This document shows, piece by piece, positions 55,885 to 64,000 of a stretch of 64,000 nt of DNA. Source of the stretch: Stenotrophomonas bentonitica (GTDB taxonomy: Bacteria; Pseudomonadota; Gammaproteobacteria; Xanthomonadales; Xanthomonadaceae). Every line of letters starts with the position of its first letter. Position 1 is the stretch's first letter. A program made the position numbers and the translations under genes. The notes under the pieces were generated by a model, which did not search any database, was not told the DNA's origin, and saw only the letters and a program-made list of their open reading frames with translations. Where the stretch lies: the NCBI RefSeq assembly GCF_013185915.1, contig NZ_JAAZUH010000001.1, positions 124,001 through 188,000 on the forward strand, given 5' to 3'.

Positions 55885-57102
55885 TCAACGACGGATTGCC
55901 CCCAGCCCGGCAGGGCTGGCGGTACTGGCAAACGTGCGGCCCAGGCGCTGGCCGGCGTCGTCCACGGCGGCGATGGCGCGCTCGATGGTCGGGCCGCCGG
56001 CGATCGCGGCGATCTTGGCCGCGTAACGCGGGTCGGTGGCATAGCCGGCGCGCTGCAGGCCCTGCGCAAAGCCGCGCACGTCGCTGCCGGCCTGCAGGGC
56101 GTTCTGGTAACGCGGGCTGTTCTTGAGCAGCTTCACGTAGTCGGCAAAGCTGTCGCCCACCGAGCCGTAGGCGCGGAAGCTGGCGGTTTCGTTACGGCGC
56201 ACGCCGTCCACATATTCATGGGTGCCGCTGGTGGCACGCTCGCCGCTCCAGCCGGTGGACTTGATCCCGAACAGGTTGTGCGAGCTGCCGCCGCCATTGC
56301 GCTGCACCAGCTTGCGGCCCCAGCCGGTTTCCAGCGCGGCCTGGGCGACCAGCGCCTTGGCGTCCACGCCGAGTTCGCGTGCGGCCTGCTGCGCGTGGCC
56401 CCAGATGCTGGCCACGAAGCCTTCCGGGGTGTGCGGGCCGAGCTGCGCGGCGGCGGTGCTGGCGGCGAGGGTGTCGACCGCGCCGGGCGCGGTGCCGGCG
56501 TTGCCCACGTTGCTCCAGCGGTCGTCGGCCATCGCCCAGTCGGCGCTGGCGGGATCCTGCGAAGGCATCGCGCCGTACGCATCGCTGCGACCGATGGCTT
56601 CATGCATCTGGCTGCTTTCGCGCGCGGCGATCAGGTCCAGCGCGCGTTCCATCGGCTGCAGCACGGCCGCCGGCGCGCCGCCGCTCATCTTCTGCAGCAG
56701 GTCCACTTCGCTGGTGCCGCCGGGCAGCGGCTCGGCGCCGGGCAGCGCCATCGGCGCGGCAGCTGGCGCGTTGAGGCGGTAGGCGCGCAGCGCGGCGCCG
56801 GGATCCAGACGGGTATCGGTGGGCTTGGCGGCTTCGCCGTCGCCGCCGCCGAGCTGGCGCGAGATCATCGCCGACAGCCCCAGGCCACGGCCGCGGGTCA
56901 TCGCTTCGGCGATCTTCTGGTCGTACATGTCGCGGAACATGGTGTTCTCGCCGGGCAGCAGCGAGTCGCCGAAGCTGGCATCGCGCATGCTCTTGACCAG
57001 CATCTGTGCGAACTGGCCCTCCAGCTGGCGCGCGACCTTATCGACCTTGGCCGGGCTGTTGGCCTGGGCCGGATTGAGTTCCAGCGACGGTTGGATGCGC
57101 AT
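55885..57102 (-). CDS. flgJ: FlgJ, rod-cap and peptidoglycan hydrolase
   Basis: A 405-residue two-domain protein. The N-terminal rod-binding domain (about 15-110, KVARQLEGQFAQMLVKSMRD, MYDQKIAEAMTRGRGLGLS) caps the rod. The C-terminal glucosaminidase-like domain (about 225-390, SIWGHAQQAARELGVDAKAL, QAALETGWGRKLVQRNGGG, LFGIKSTGW) opens the cell wall; the Glu of LETGWG is the likely catalytic residue. The ATG at 57102 overlaps the flgI stop (TGATG). Confidence 0.95.
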   Translation of the reverse strand: MRIQPSLELNPAQANSPAKVDKVARQLEGQFAQMLVKSMRDASFGDSLLPGENTMFRDMYDQKIAEAMTRGRGLGLSAMISRQLGGGDGEAAKPTDTRLDPGAALRAYRLNAPAAAPMALPGAEPLPGGTSEVDLLQKMSGGAPAAVLQPMERALDLIAARESSQMHEAIGRSDAYGAMPSQDPASADWAMADDRWSNVGNAGTAPGAVDTLAASTAAAQLGPHTPEGFVASIWGHAQQAARELGVDAKALVAQAALETGWGRKLVQRNGGGSSHNLFGIKSTGWSGERATSGTHEYVDGVRRNETASFRAYGSVGDSFADYVKLLKNSPRYQNALQAGSDVRGFAQGLQRAGYATDPRYAAKIAAIAGGPTIERAIAAVDDAGQRLGRTFASTASPAGLGAIRR

Positions 57103-58211
57103 CAGATGACCTCGAGCTCGGCGCTGAGTGCGCCAGCCTGCTTGAGCGCCTCCAGGATCGCGATCAGGTCGCCCGGGGCCGCGCCCACTGCGTTGACCGC
57201 ATGCACGATCTCGTCGAGGGTGCTGCCGCCGTTGAACTTGAACATGCGGCTGCCATCATTGGTGGCGGTGATGGTCGACTGCGGGGTGACCACGGTCTGG
57301 CCGCCGGCAAACGCGTTGGGCTGGCTGACGTTGGCGTTCTCGTTGATGGTCACGGTGAGCGACCCGTGCGAGATCGCTGCGGCGCCCACATGGACCTGGG
57401 ACCCGATCACGACCGTGCCGGTACGCGAGTTGACCACCACCTTGGCAGGCGCGCTGCCGGGGGTGAGTTCGAGGTTTTCGATACGCGCGAGCATGCCGAT
57501 GCGGGCGCCGGCATCGGTGGGCGAGCGCACCGCCACGGTGACGCCGTCCACTGCACGCGCGGCGCCTTCACCGAACGCATTGTTCAGCGCCGCGACCATG
57601 CGCGAGACGGTGGTGAAATCGTTCTGGTGCAGGTTGAGGGTGATGTCGCCGCCGGCGCTGAACACGTCGGGCAGGGCGCGTTCGACGGTGGCGCCGTTGG
57701 GAATGCGGCCGACGCTGGGCACGTTGACCGAGACCCGCGAACCGTCCTTGCCCTGCGCGCCGAAGCCGCCAACCACCAGGTTGCCCTGGGCGATGGCGTA
57801 CACCTGGCCATCGGCACCGCGAAGTGGCGCCATCAGCAGCGAACCGCCGCGCAGCGACACCGCGTTGCCGATCGAGGACACGGTGATGTCGATCGGCTGG
57901 CCCGGCTTGGCGAACGGCGGCAGTTCCGCATGGATCGCCACCGCCGCCACGTTCTTCAACTGCGGGTTGACGTTGGCCGGCACGTTCACGCCCAGCTCGC
58001 CGAGCAGGTTCTTGAGGCTCTGCACGGTAAACGGCGCCTGGCTGGTGCGGTCACCGCTGCCATCCAGGCCCACCACCAGCCCGTAACCGACCAGCGCATT
58101 GCCGCGCACGCCGCCGACCTGGGCCAGGTCCTTGATGCGCTCGGCATGCGCCGACGAGATCAACACGAACGTTGCGGCAAGCCCGAAAATGATCGAAATA
58201 ATGTTCTTCAT
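57102..58211 (-). CDS. flgI: FlgI, P-ring protein
   Basis: 369 residues with a Sec signal peptide ([20 protein letters not shown], cleaved after AHA). The mature protein begins [20 protein letters not shown] and contains [19 protein letters not shown], both hallmark FlgI segments. It forms the periplasmic ring around the rod. ATG 58211 is preferred over a GTG two codons earlier, since AGGTGG sits just before it. It starts 7 bases after flgH. Confidence 0.95.
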   Translation of the reverse strand: MKNIISIIFGLAATFVLISSAHAERIKDLAQVGGVRGNALVGYGLVVGLDGSGDRTSQAPFTVQSLKNLLGELGVNVPANVNPQLKNVAAVAIHAELPPFAKPGQPIDITVSSIGNAVSLRGGSLLMAPLRGADGQVYAIAQGNLVVGGFGAQGKDGSRVSVNVPSVGRIPNGATVERALPDVFSAGGDITLNLHQNDFTTVSRMVAALNNAFGEGAARAVDGVTVAVRSPTDAGARIGMLARIENLELTPGSAPAKVVVNSRTGTVVIGSQVHVGAAAISHGSLTVTINENANVSQPNAFAGGQTVVTPQSTITATNDGSRMFKFNGGSTLDEIVHAVNAVGAAPGDLIAILEALKQAGALSAELEVI

Positions 58212-58218
58212 ACCCACC

Positions 58219-58911
58219 TCAGAACGGCACCAGCGCCGAGTTGAAGAACCGGCTCAGCCAGCCCATCGCATTGGACTGCGCCACCGGCCCGCGCCCGCCG
58301 TACACGATGCGCGCATCGGCCACGCGGCTGGAGGGAATGGTGTTGTCGGGGAAGATGTCGGCCGAGCGCACGATGCCCTGCACCTGAACCAGCTCGTCGC
58401 CCTGGTTGAGCCGCAGGTTCTTCGCGCCCTGCACGACCAGGTTGCCGTTGGGCAGGCGCTGCATCACGGTCACGGTCACGCTGCCCTGCAGGCGGTTGCT
58501 CTGCGCGCTGGTGCCCTTGCCGGTGAAGTCGCGGGTACCGGACGCGGTGGCACTCAGGATGTCCTTGCCGCCCAGCGTGACCGGCGCGCCGAGCAGCGTC
58601 GGCGTGCTTAGGGCAAGGTTGGATTCCTTGTCGGTGCTGGTGTTGGCGGTGGTCTGTGCGGTGGTGCTTTCGGTCAGGGTGATGGTCAGCAGGTCGCCGA
58701 CATCGCGTGCGCGACGGTCCGAATACAGCTGCAGGCCCGGGCCGGCCGCGTAGATGGCGCCGGCGGTGGCCGGGGCGCTCGGTGCGACCACCGGAACCAC
58801 CGGGGCCATGGCCGGGTACGGCCGGACGTCGCCGGCGATCACGCAGCCGCCGAGCAGGGCGACCACGCTGGCGGCGGAAAGCAGGCGAAGGGCAGGGGTG
58901 AGAGGCAGCAT
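58219..58911 (-). CDS. flgH: FlgH, L-ring lipoprotein
   Basis: 230 residues. A lipoprotein signal peptide ends in LLGGC, with C23 as the lipidated residue. The mature part has the conserved FlgH segments [20 protein letters not shown] and [20 protein letters not shown], then [20 protein letters not shown]. It forms the outer-membrane ring. I chose ATG 58911 over an in-frame TTG 6 codons upstream because it gives a normal signal peptide. Confidence 0.95.
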   Translation of the reverse strand: MLPLTPALRLLSAASVVALLGGCVIAGDVRPYPAMAPVVPVVAPSAPATAGAIYAAGPGLQLYSDRRARDVGDLLTITLTESTTAQTTANTSTDKESNLALSTPTLLGAPVTLGGKDILSATASGTRDFTGKGTSAQSNRLQGSVTVTVMQRLPNGNLVVQGAKNLRLNQGDELVQVQGIVRSADIFPDNTIPSSRVADARIVYGGRGPVAQSNAMGWLSRFFNSALVPF

Positions 58912-58934
58912 GGCGGGGTCCCGGTTCAAACCGA

Positions 58935-59720
58935 TCAGACGTTGTTGTTGAGGTAACCGAGCATCGAGTCGGTGGTGGAAATGGCCTTGGCGTTCATTTC
59001 GTAGGCGCGCTGGGTTTCGATCATCGACACCAGCTCTTCGACCACGTTGACGTTGCTGCCTTCCAGCGCGCCCTGGACCACGCTGCCCAGCCCGTTCAGG
59101 CCGGGATTGCCGTTCTGCGCGGGGCCCGAGGCGGTGGTTTCCAGGAACAGGTTTTCGCCGCGTGCCTGCAGGCCGGCCGGATTGACGAAGTCGGTCAGGG
59201 TCAGTGCGCCGATTTCCACCGAGGCAGCGTCGTCGGCCATCTTCACGCTGATGGTGCCGTCGGTGCCGATGGTCAGCGACTGCGCGCCTTCGGGAATCTG
59301 GATGCCCGGCTGCACCGGGTAGCCGCTGTTGGTGACCAGTTCGCCCTGCTGGTTGCGCTGGAACGAGCCGTCACGGGTGTACGCCGAGGAACCGTCGGGC
59401 ATCTGCACTTCGAAGAAGCCGCGACCGTTGACCATCACGTCCAGCGCGCGGCCGGTCTGCTGCTGGCTGCCCTGCTCGAAGTTCTTCGAGGTGGCCACCA
59501 CGCGCACGCCGGTGCCCAGCTGCAGGCCGGTCGGCAGCTGGGTCTGCGCCGAGGAAGAACCGCCGGGCTGGCGCACCTGCTGGTACAGCAGGTCTTCGAA
59601 GCTGGCACGGTCCTGCTTGAAACCGGTGGTGTTGGTGTTGGCGAGGTTGTTGGACACCACCGACATGCGCGTCTGCTGCGCGTCCAGTCCGGTCTTTGCG
59701 ATCCACAATGCCTGGTTCAT
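58935..59720 (-). CDS. flgG: FlgG, distal rod protein
   Basis: 261 residues, the standard FlgG length. N-terminal [20 protein letters not shown] and [20 protein letters not shown], the family signature, and C-terminal [20 protein letters not shown]. It forms the distal rod through the P and L rings. A strong sigma-54 site lies in the gap before it, so flgG-H-I-J-K-L may be transcribed separately from flgB-F. Confidence 0.95.
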   Translation of the reverse strand: MNQALWIAKTGLDAQQTRMSVVSNNLANTNTTGFKQDRASFEDLLYQQVRQPGGSSSAQTQLPTGLQLGTGVRVVATSKNFEQGSQQQTGRALDVMVNGRGFFEVQMPDGSSAYTRDGSFQRNQQGELVTNSGYPVQPGIQIPEGAQSLTIGTDGTISVKMADDAASVEIGALTLTDFVNPAGLQARGENLFLETTASGPAQNGNPGLNGLGSVVQGALEGSNVNVVEELVSMIETQRAYEMNAKAISTTDSMLGYLNNNV

Positions 59721-59777
59721 GGCCTTGTTCCTGTATTGGTACGGGTGGCCGCATGGGGCGGCCGTCGTTCTGGCTGA

Positions 59778-59793
59778 TGCATGGCGCGTGCCA
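59778..59793 (-). promoter_or_regulatory. sigma-54 promoter for flgGHIJKL, internal to the flg cluster
   Basis: Minus-strand TGGCACG-N4-ATGCA, 11 of 12 fixed positions. Start near 59767, leader about 47 bases to the flgG ATG. Confidence 0.8.
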
Positions 59794-59825
59794 CAACCGC
59801 GCCGGAATTACGTCGGGGCGCCCGG

Positions 59826-60578
59826 TCAGCTGCCCAGGCGCAGCAGCGCGTTGGCGCTGCGGGCGTTGTCGTCGCCGTGCTTGATCACCTTCACCTGCAT
59901 TTCGTACTGGCGCTGCAGCTGGATCATCTGCACCAGCGCGCCGGCCGCGTCCACGTTGCTGCCTTCCAGCTGGCCGCTGTCCAGCGACTTGCCCTGGGCC
60001 TGCACGAACGGCTGCTGCGGGTCGGTGTTGCGCATCAGCCCGTCCAGGCCGCGTTCCAGCCGCGCATCGTCGGCCTGCACCACGCGCAGGCGACCGATCA
60101 CCGCCATGGTCTGCGGGCCTTCGCCCTGCGGGATGATCGAGATGGTGCCGTCGTTGCCGATGTCCATGGCCTGGTGCGGCGGCACCGCGATCGGTACGCC
60201 GTTCTCATCCAGCACCGGGTGGCCGCCGGCGGTGACCAGCTGGCCGTTGGGCGTGATCGAGAGGGCGGCGCCACGGGTGTAGGCCTCGCCGCCGCCGGTG
60301 GGCGCCTGCACCGCCAGCCAGTTGCCCTGCTCGAGCGACAGGTCCAGCGCGTTGCCGGTGATCTGCTGGGCGCCCTGGCGGCGGTTGAAGCCCGCGTCCA
60401 CGTGCACGGCGTCCACGCGCGAGGCGAAGCCGGCGCCCTTGATCGGGAAGGCCTCGGTATTGGCCAGCGCTTCCTTGAAACCGGGCGTATCGGTGTTGGC
60501 CAGGTTGTGCGACAGCGTGCCCTGCGCCTGCAGGGACGCGCGTGCACCGGTCATCGCGACGTAGAGAGCCTTGTCCAT
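59826..60578 (-). CDS. flgF: FlgF, proximal rod protein
   Basis: 250 residues with the rod-protein ends: DKALYVAMTGARASLQAQGT and LSHNLANTDTPGFKEALANT at the N-terminus, NVDAAGALVQMIQLQRQYEM at the C-terminus. Shorter at the middle than FlgG, as usual. It is 32 bases after flgE and 105 bases before flgG, where the internal sigma-54 promoter lies. Confidence 0.95.
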   Translation of the reverse strand: MDKALYVAMTGARASLQAQGTLSHNLANTDTPGFKEALANTEAFPIKGAGFASRVDAVHVDAGFNRRQGAQQITGNALDLSLEQGNWLAVQAPTGGGEAYTRGAALSITPNGQLVTAGGHPVLDENGVPIAVPPHQAMDIGNDGTISIIPQGEGPQTMAVIGRLRVVQADDARLERGLDGLMRNTDPQQPFVQAQGKSLDSGQLEGSNVDAAGALVQMIQLQRQYEMQVKVIKHGDDNARSANALLRLGS

Positions 60579-60610
60579 CGTGGTGTTCCCGAGCTGCGGT
60601 CAGTGGCTCA

Positions 60611-61834
60611 TCAACGGATGTTGATGATGGTCTGGGTGATCTGGTCCATGGTCGAGACCATCTGCGAGTTGGCCTGGAAGTTGCGCTGGGCGGTGATCAT
60701 GTTGACCAGCTGCTCGGTCAGGTCGACCGTGGACGATTCCAGCGAACCGGCCTGGACCTTGCCCAGGTTGGAGCTGTCCGGTGCGCCGGTGCGCGGGGTG
60801 CCGGAGCTGAAGGTTTCCACCCACAGGTTGTTGCCCTTGGCTTCCAGGCCCTGCGAGTTGTTGAAGGTGGTCAGCGCGACCTGGCCCAGCGGCTTGTCGT
60901 CGCCGTTGGTATAGCGGGCGTAGACCACGCCTTCCTCGGACACGGTGATCTCGTTGAGCTTGCCGGCGGCGTAGCCGTCCTGCTGGGTGTTGCGCAGCGC
61001 GAACTTCTCGCCGTACTGGGTCGAGCCGGTCACGTCCAGGGTCATCGCCAGGGTGCCGGCGCCGGTGGTCGGGGTGAACGGGTCCATCACGATCTGGCCA
61101 TTGGCCGGGTTGGTCAGCGCGCCGGCGTTGTTGAAGGCCACCGTGGTCGGGGTTCCCACGGCCTGGCCGTCGACGTAGTTGTAGACCTGCCATTCGTTCA
61201 CTGCGGCGGTCTTGACGAAGTACGAGGTCTGGGTGTGGCTGACGCCCAGCGAGTCGTACACGGTGACGCCGCCGGTGGACTCGCTGTAGCTGTTGGAGTC
61301 GGTCGGGTCGAACGGGGTCACGGTCGGCGGCTTGGCGTTGGCCGGCAGGGTGAAGGCCACGTTGACCTTGCCGGTCTGCTTGGGCGCGCTGTCGGTGGTG
61401 AGCAACTGCAGGTCGGTGAGGCGGCCGGCGTCGAAGCCGCTGCCGTCGGCGTTCGGCGCGAACACCTGCAGGCGTGCGCCCTGCGGGTTGGTGACGAAGC
61501 CGGCCTGGTCGGTCTGGAAGTTGCCGGCACGCGAGTACACGCGCGCACCGTTCATGTTCATGGTGAAGAAGCCCTCACCGGAAATGGCCATGTCCAGGCT
61601 GCGCCCGGTCTGTTCGTTGTTGCCCTGCGAGAACTGCTGGGCCACGTTGGTCAGGCGCACGCCCGAACCGACCGCGTTCTTGGACAGGCCGTAGCTGGTG
61701 GCCGAGAACAGGTCGGCGAATTCCGCGCGCGATTCCTTGAAGCCGGTGGTGTTGACGTTGGCGATGTTGTTCGCGGTGACGTTCAGGTCGGCATTGGCGG
61801 CGTTGATGCCGGACAGCGAGATGTTGAAGCCCAT
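60611..61834 (-). CDS. flgE: FlgE, hook protein
   Basis: 407 residues. N-terminal FNISLSGINAANADLNVTAN and NIANVNTTGFKESRAEFADL, then the hook D1/D2 domains with SGEGFFTMNMNGARVYSRAG, and the C-terminal DLTEQLVNMITAQRNFQANS. It polymerises into the hook whose length FliK measures. 31 bases after flgD. Confidence 0.96.
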   Translation of the reverse strand: MGFNISLSGINAANADLNVTANNIANVNTTGFKESRAEFADLFSATSYGLSKNAVGSGVRLTNVAQQFSQGNNEQTGRSLDMAISGEGFFTMNMNGARVYSRAGNFQTDQAGFVTNPQGARLQVFAPNADGSGFDAGRLTDLQLLTTDSAPKQTGKVNVAFTLPANAKPPTVTPFDPTDSNSYSESTGGVTVYDSLGVSHTQTSYFVKTAAVNEWQVYNYVDGQAVGTPTTVAFNNAGALTNPANGQIVMDPFTPTTGAGTLAMTLDVTGSTQYGEKFALRNTQQDGYAAGKLNEITVSEEGVVYARYTNGDDKPLGQVALTTFNNSQGLEAKGNNLWVETFSSGTPRTGAPDSSNLGKVQAGSLESSTVDLTEQLVNMITAQRNFQANSQMVSTMDQITQTIINIR

Positions 61835-61865
61835 GGGGTTCTCCTTGGATGCGTGACGAAGGGAC

Positions 61866-62546
61866 TCAGCTGACGCGCAGCACGTAGTCGATCGGGGCCG
61901 TACCGAGGCCCTTGAGGTTGAGGTACAGGCCGTCCGAGCCGACGGTGACGCTTTCCACCGGCGCTTCGACGTAGGTGTTGGTCTTGGTCTGGGTACCGGC
62001 CGTATCGGTGTGGGTGGCGGCGATGCTGTAGCTGCCGGCGGCGACGCGATTGCCGTTGGCGTCCTTGCCGTCCCACTCGAAGGTCACTTCGCCGGCGGCC
62101 TTGGCTTCCACGCTGAGCTGGGTGACCTTGACCCCGTTGGCATCGGTGATGTCCACGGTGACGTAGCCGGCGCCCGGCGCGGCGACCATGCCGCTGGTAC
62201 CGCCTTCGGCCTCCAGCTGCCACTTGCTGGACGGCACCAGCACCTCGTGGCCGACCAGCGCCGCGCCACGCAGCACCTGGTCGCCGGCCATCGACTCCTG
62301 GAAGCCCTTGACCGTGCTGTTGAGGTCGTTGATGCCCTGCACCTGCGACAGCTGCGCCATCTGCGCCACCATCTGGGTGTTGTCCATCGGCTTGAGCGGA
62401 TCCTGGTGCTGCAGCTGTTCGGTCATCAGGCGCAGGAAGTCGGCCTGGTCCAGGGTGTCCTTCTTCTTGCCGGTGCTGCTGTTGGGTGCGTTCAGGCCCA
62501 AGGCGCTGTAGATGTCGGTGTTGCCGACGCCGCTGGTGGTGCTCAT
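61866..62546 (-). CDS. flgD: FlgD, hook-cap scaffolding protein
   Basis: 226 residues. The N-terminal part has the export and assembly signature LDQADFLRLMTEQLQHQDPL and PMDNTQMVAQMAQLSQVQGI; the C-terminal part is an Ig/tudor-like domain (FEWDGKDANGNRVAAGSYSI). It caps the hook during growth and is then discarded. 26 bases after flgC. Confidence 0.95.
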   Translation of the reverse strand: MSTTSGVGNTDIYSALGLNAPNSSTGKKKDTLDQADFLRLMTEQLQHQDPLKPMDNTQMVAQMAQLSQVQGINDLNSTVKGFQESMAGDQVLRGAALVGHEVLVPSSKWQLEAEGGTSGMVAAPGAGYVTVDITDANGVKVTQLSVEAKAAGEVTFEWDGKDANGNRVAAGSYSIAATHTDTAGTQTKTNTYVEAPVESVTVGSDGLYLNLKGLGTAPIDYVLRVS

Positions 62547-62572
62547 GGAAGGGTGTCCTGCAATAAGAAGGG

Positions 62573-62980
62573 TCAGCGACCCATGGTCAGGGTGGCCAGG
62601 GCCAGTTCCTTGGCGGTGGTCAGCATCTCCACGCCAGCCTGGTAATTGCGCGAGGTCGAGATCAGGTTGACCATCTGCGCGACCGGGTCGACGTCGGCCT
62701 GGTAGATGTAGCCGTCGCCGTCGGCGAGCGGATGGCCGGGCTCGTAGCGCTTGATCGGCGCGGCGTCGCTCTGGCTGATTTCCTTGACCTGCACCGTGGT
62801 GATGTTCGGGTCGGTGCGGCTGGTGACGGCCTGGAAGATCGGTTCCAGCGGCTTGTACACCGCGTCGGCCGAGCCGGCCACGGTGTCGGCGTTGGACAGG
62901 TTGGAGGCCAGGGTGCTCATGCGCACGGACTGCGCCTGCAGCGCGGAGCCGGCGATGTCGAAGATGGGCAGGTTGCTCAT
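62573..62980 (-). CDS. flgC: FlgC, proximal rod protein
   Basis: 135 residues, normal FlgC length. N-terminal FDIAGSALQAQSVRMSTLAS and NLSNADTVAGSADAVYKPL, C-terminal VDPVAQMVNLISTSRNYQAG. It builds the proximal rod. It starts 3 bases after flgB. Confidence 0.95.
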   Translation of the reverse strand: MSNLPIFDIAGSALQAQSVRMSTLASNLSNADTVAGSADAVYKPLEPIFQAVTSRTDPNITTVQVKEISQSDAAPIKRYEPGHPLADGDGYIYQADVDPVAQMVNLISTSRNYQAGVEMLTTAKELALATLTMGR

Positions 62981-62983
62981 GGC

Positions 62984-63379
62984 TTATTGCCCCGTGATCG
63001 CGGTGAGCATGGAGCGCACCTTGGATTCGACGAAGCTCAGCGAGGCGCGGTATTCCAGCGCGGCGCGGCCGTAGGCGGCGCGTTCGGCGTCCGGGTCGAC
63101 GGTATTGCCGTCGATGCTGGGCTGCACGCCTTGCTTGGTGATCTGGAACGGGTTGAGGCCGTTGCCGGTGAGGAAGTGCTGCTCACTGGTGGTGCGCATC
63201 AGGCCGTTGCTGTCGGCGCCCTGGGCGTTGCGCAGGGCGGCGTCGAAGTCCAGGTCCTGGGCCTTGTAGCCGGGGGTGTCGGCATTGCTCAGGTTGCTGG
63301 CGATCAGCTTCATGCGCTGCTCGCGCAACGGCATGGCCTGGGCATGGACACCCAGATAGTCGGAAATCAGGTTGGGCAC
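62984..63379 (-). CDS. flgB: FlgB, proximal rod protein
   Basis: 131 residues. NLISDYLGVHAQAMPLREQR, then MKLIASNLSNADTPGYKAQD, and the C-terminal LEYRASLSFVESKVRSMLTA. The start is GTG at 63379. It heads flgBCDEF, with a sigma-54 promoter about 33 bases upstream. Confidence 0.95.
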   Translation of the reverse strand: MPNLISDYLGVHAQAMPLREQRMKLIASNLSNADTPGYKAQDLDFDAALRNAQGADSNGLMRTTSEQHFLTGNGLNPFQITKQGVQPSIDGNTVDPDAERAAYGRAALEYRASLSFVESKVRSMLTAITGQ

Positions 63380-63411
63380 GGCGCTCTCCCACGGGACGAT
63401 GTGGGGGAGGG

Positions 63412-63427
63412 TGCAAGGGCTGTGCCA
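63412..63427 (-). promoter_or_regulatory. sigma-54 promoter for flgBCDEF
   Basis: Minus-strand TGGCACA-N4-TTGCA, 11 of 12 fixed positions. Start near 63401, leader about 22 bases. It lies between the cheV stop and flgB. Confidence 0.88.
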
Positions 63428-63455
63428 GAACGGGGGCGGGATGCGTCCGGCGGCG

Positions 63456-64000
63456 TTACGCCGCCTCGGCGACCTTTCGGAGGCGGTCCAGGACGAAATC
63501 GGCCAGTTCGTGCGGGGAATATTTGGCTACGAAGGCGTTCGCGCCCACCCGCTCGACCATGGCGTTGTTGAACACGCCCGAGAGGGAGGTGTGCAGCAGC
63601 ACGTACAGGCCGGCCAGGCCGGGGTGGCGACGGATTTCCGTCGTCAGGGTGTAGCCGTCCATGGCCGGCATTTCGATGTCCGAAATGACCATGGAGTACC
63701 GCTCGGCCGGGTTTTCGCCGGCGGCGTGGATCTGCAGCAGGTGGTCCAGCGCCTGCTTGCCGTCCGAGAGCAGGGTGGCCCCCACCCCCAGCTGGTCCAG
63801 CACGCTGCGGATCTGCTGGCGAGCCACGCGCGAGTCGTCCACCACCAGCACCTGCAGCTGCGGGCCGTCGGACGGCAGCGCCAGGGACGGGTCCAGCACC
63901 GCCTCGCCGCGCACCTGGGCGATGTCGGCCAGTACGCTTTCCACGTCGATCACCTGGATAAGCTCACCCTGGAAGCGGGTCACGGCGGTCAGGTAGCTCG
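63456..64000 (-). CDS. cheV: CheV, CheW-receiver fusion (3' part, runs off the right edge)
   Basis: The last 181 codons of a chemotaxis coupling protein. The visible part begins inside the CheW domain (SYLTAVTRFQGELIQVIDVE) and continues into a receiver domain (about the last 130 residues) with VVDDSRVARQQIRSVLDQLG, phospho-acceptor Asp in MVISDIEMPAMDGYTL, and FVAKYSPHELADFVL with the conserved Lys. CheV couples receptors to CheA and is tuned by phosphorylation. The start and promoter are outside the window. Confidence 0.93.
   Translation of the reverse strand, partial: SYLTAVTRFQGELIQVIDVESVLADIAQVRGEAVLDPSLALPSDGPQLQVLVVDDSRVARQQIRSVLDQLGVGATLLSDGKQALDHLLQIHAAGENPAERYSMVISDIEMPAMDGYTLTTEIRRHPGLAGLYVLLHTSLSGVFNNAMVERVGANAFVAKYSPHELADFVLDRLRKVAEAA

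Noticed and set aside
1..64000. tRNA, rRNA or insertion-sequence transposase genes
   Set aside because: Reading through both strands I found no cloverleaf, rRNA segment or transposase motif.

Overview
The window is a high-GC (roughly two thirds G+C by eye), gene-dense piece of a gammaproteobacterial chromosome. It is almost entirely a polar-flagellum and chemotaxis locus read on the minus strand. The organism is most likely Stenotrophomonas or a close relative in the Xanthomonadaceae. Three things point there: the rpoN2-vemR-fleQ gene order, a non-canonical PilZ gene beside fliS/fliT, and short palindromic repeats headed by GTAG that look like the SMAG repeats of S. maltophilia. The species assignment is inference.

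Layout from left to right (transcription mostly runs right to left). Positions 1-11400: the start of one chemoreceptor gene, two complete chemoreceptors, a small periplasmic protein, cheW, the PilZ flagellar brake ycgR, and a STAS-cheY-cheA cassette. 10333-13939: ParP and ParC array-positioning proteins and the motC/motD stator. 14032-23842: cheA, cheZ, cheY, fliA (sigma-28), fleN, flhF, flhA, flhB. 24007-27015: a plus-strand EamA-type transporter, the only convincing plus-strand gene, and an MHYT-GGDEF-EAL protein. 27228-38407: fliR, Q, P, O, N, M, L and then fliK, J, I, H, G, F, E. 38685-39836: a YadA-like trimeric autotransporter. 40136-44357: fleQ, vemR, rpoN2 and a LuxR-type response regulator. 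44484-52549: a PilZ protein, fliT-like, fliS, fliD and four tandem flagellin genes. 52800-63379: flgL, K, J, I, H, G, F, E, D, C, B. 63456-64000: the 3' part of cheV.

The genes fit a three-tier regulatory cascade. RpoN2 (sigma-54) with FleQ would drive export, basal-body, hook and cap operons; I find -24/-12 sites before flhB, fliL, fliE, fliD, flgG and flgB. FliA (sigma-28) would drive late genes; I find -35/-10 sites before all three chemoreceptor units, ycgR-cheW, STAS-cheY-cheA, motC-motD-parC-parP and the lead flagellin gene. FlhF and FleN would set polar placement and number; ParC/ParP would hold the chemosensory array at the pole; c-di-GMP enters through YcgR, FleQ and the MHYT-GGDEF-EAL enzyme. 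cheR, cheB, cheD, flgM, flgA and flgN are not in the window.

Most of the window is conventional. The points I consider most worth following are: a periplasmic protein of unknown function apparently co-expressed with a chemoreceptor from a sigma-28 promoter; repeated amphipathic motifs in both ParP and the CheA linker; a perfect-consensus sigma-54 site pointing the wrong way between fliD and the flagellins; a motC transcript predicted to be almost leaderless; and several dispersed palindromic repeats.
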